Of a stretch of DNA of 14,084 bases, positions 12,960 through 14,084 are shown piece by piece. The stretch covers positions 1-14,084 of the forward strand of contig DIRQ01000094.1 in the NCBI GenBank assembly GCA_002424365.1. The letters run 5' to 3'. Position 1 is the first letter of the stretch. Each line of letters starts with the position of its first letter. This stretch comes from Syntrophomonas sp. UBA5432 (GTDB taxonomy: Bacteria; Bacillota; Syntrophomonadia; Syntrophomonadales; Syntrophomonadaceae). Made by a program: the position numbers and the translations under genes. Below the pieces are notes generated by a model. That model did no database searches. It was given only the letters and a program-made list of their open reading frames with translations, and was not told the DNA's origin.

Positions 12960-14084
12960 CTATATATTCATAGACTTCCAATACTTAAAAACATTTCGTA
13001 TTTGTACATTCTTTTTGATAACCTTTTGTGCAGCAGAACTATCATCGTCACTTGCAGAAAAATAAACTACCCTCGAAATATTAGGGTTTTCATTTATTAG
13101 TCTGAAAATATGGCTATCATTATTAGGAGACATTCCAATTATATGTAGTTCTCCACCGGTTAATTTTAATTTATCAATTGGATATTCTGTATTTCTCAAT
13201 TCTGGGTGCGCTAATCTAGCGTTAATAGATTGATAAGCAAACATATCATTTTCTGAGGTTGATTTTTCCAGTTGTTCATATTTTTGCTGTGCTTCTATAT
13301 CTAATGGATTTTTTAAACGTATAATCAAGTTATCTAAAGCTATGTTTCCATTAGAATAAACACTCATTATATTCATTTTTTGTTGACCTGAAAATCCCAT
13401 TATAGCATTGCAATACAAGTGTTCCATCCCTGGAACCACAGTCGGTTTATTTGGCTTCTTCTGTGCAAGATACCCTATTATTGTTTCAGCACGATATGTA
13501 TCATCTGAGACATCGAAACTACCATGTAGATGATATACTTTTTTATCAGTTAGCTTATCAAGGTTAGTGTCATAATTTACCGTAAATATATTATTATATT
13601 GTTTCAGTTCTTTAGCAAAAGCCCCCATCTTGGTGTATAATTTTTCTATTTCACCATCATTAAATATTGCATCAAGAAACAACCATTTTAATCCATCATA
13701 AAGAGCATTTATTGGGGTGGCTTCATCACCAACCTTATTAAACACCAACTTCATAACAAAGAAATAGTCTTCTATCCCTACGTTCAATATGTCTTGCGGC
13801 TTTCCTTGATAGCGACGGGCAATGTCAATTAAAGTCTTTAATTCATCTTCGTCTTGTGTCAAACGTAAAGCCGTAACACCCTTTAGCATTGTCTTGAAAA
13901 ATTTATTTAATTCGGTCAATGTGATTTGTAGTTCACCGGAAGTAATGCTTCCTTGAAAGACATCGTCATATCTATTGGTACATAGATACTTTGTAAGGCG
14001 TTCAATAATTTTATAATTTTTATAATCGTCATTATTACTAAAAGCAATATTTATTCCATTACTGATTATTTCATGGTCTTCGTA
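12960..14084 (-). CDS. SIR2-like/AbiH-like protein, start beyond right edge
   Basis: The frame ending at TAG 12962..12960 is open to the right edge, giving at least 374 residues. A TTG at 13919 has been a possible start, but the 55 codons upstream continue the same protein, so it is internal. The first visible residues read YEDHEIISNGINIAFSNNDD; S-NGINIAFS resembles the N-terminal glycine-containing nucleotide-binding turn of SIR2-like and AbiH-like proteins. Counting from the TTG, NYDTNL (115-120) and HLHGSF (130-135) match the conserved N-Y-D and H-x-H-G segments, and IIGMSPNNDSHI (260-271) matches the late G-x-S-x-x-D-x-H-I segment. It is closest in look to the DUF4917/AbiH group, which includes abortive-infection proteins; SIR2-like domains in defence often consume NAD. 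NAD hydrolysis here is inference. It is very AT-rich (one sampled line is 22% GC) and precedes the small HTH gene. No signal peptide or membrane segment is visible. Confidence 0.78.
   Translation of the reverse strand, partial: YEDHEIISNGINIAFSNNDDYKNYKIIERLTKYLCTNRYDDVFQGSITSGELQITLTELNKFFKTMLKGVTALRLTQDEDELKTLIDIARRYQGKPQDILNVGIEDYFFVMKLVFNKVGDEATPINALYDGLKWLFLDAIFNDGEIEKLYTKMGAFAKELKQYNNIFTVNYDTNLDKLTDKKVYHLHGSFDVSDDTYRAETIIGYLAQKKPNKPTVVPGMEHLYCNAIMGFSGQQKMNIMSVYSNGNIALDNLIIRLKNPLDIEAQQKYEQLEKSTSENDMFAYQSINARLAHPELRNTEYPIDKLKLTGGELHIIGMSPNNDSHIFRLINENPNISRVVYFSASDDDSSAAQKVIKKNVQIRNVFKYWKSMNI

Noticed and set aside
1..14084. CRISPR array, tRNA, rRNA or intact insertion sequence
   Set aside because: No regularly spaced repeats, cloverleaf, or transposase frame was found by reading both strands.

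Overview
Every supportable gene in this 14 kb window lies on the minus strand, and together they look like a bacterial defence island. The host is probably a low-to-mid GC Bacillota, perhaps a clostridial lineage. That guess rests on strong GGAGG ribosome binding sites, GTG and TTG starts, AT-rich flanks and a short hairpin-plus-T terminator; no housekeeping gene is present to confirm it.

Reading right to left (5' to 3' on the coding strand), the window opens with a SIR2-like/AbiH-like gene whose start lies beyond the right edge (12960-14084). A small helix-turn-helix-like protein follows (12508-12855). Its upstream region carries an interrupted palindrome, and part of that palindrome recurs on the other side of the gene. 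Then comes the core, a compact three-gene operon of about 9.2 kb: a SNF2/RapA-type translocase (9374-12244), a very long type III Mod-like adenine methyltransferase (6278-9346) and a type III Res-like helicase-nuclease (2996-6265). The gaps are 27 and 12 bases, and the res ribosome binding site overlaps the mod stop codon. Hand counts give about 45-60% GC for the core in the lines sampled, but the Mod target-recognition region falls to 30-38%.

The left third is AT-rich and partly decayed. It holds a small unrecognised 72-residue protein with its own terminator (2524-2775), the broken C-terminal half of an HNH endonuclease (2000-2265), a Hanks-type Ser/Thr kinase starting 6 bases after the HNH stop (830-1993), a degenerate second copy of an internal part of res (359-806), and the start of a RhuM-family gene that runs off the left edge (1-172).

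The most plausible working unit is a type III-like restriction-modification system in which Mod marks self DNA, Res cuts unmarked DNA and the SNF2 protein adds a DNA translocase or remodelling step. This is neither a standard two-gene type III system nor DISARM or BREX as seen here, because none of drmA, drmB, drmC, pglZ or brxC is present. Whether the small HTH protein regulates it, and whether the kinase or SIR2-like protein cooperates with it, is inference from position only.
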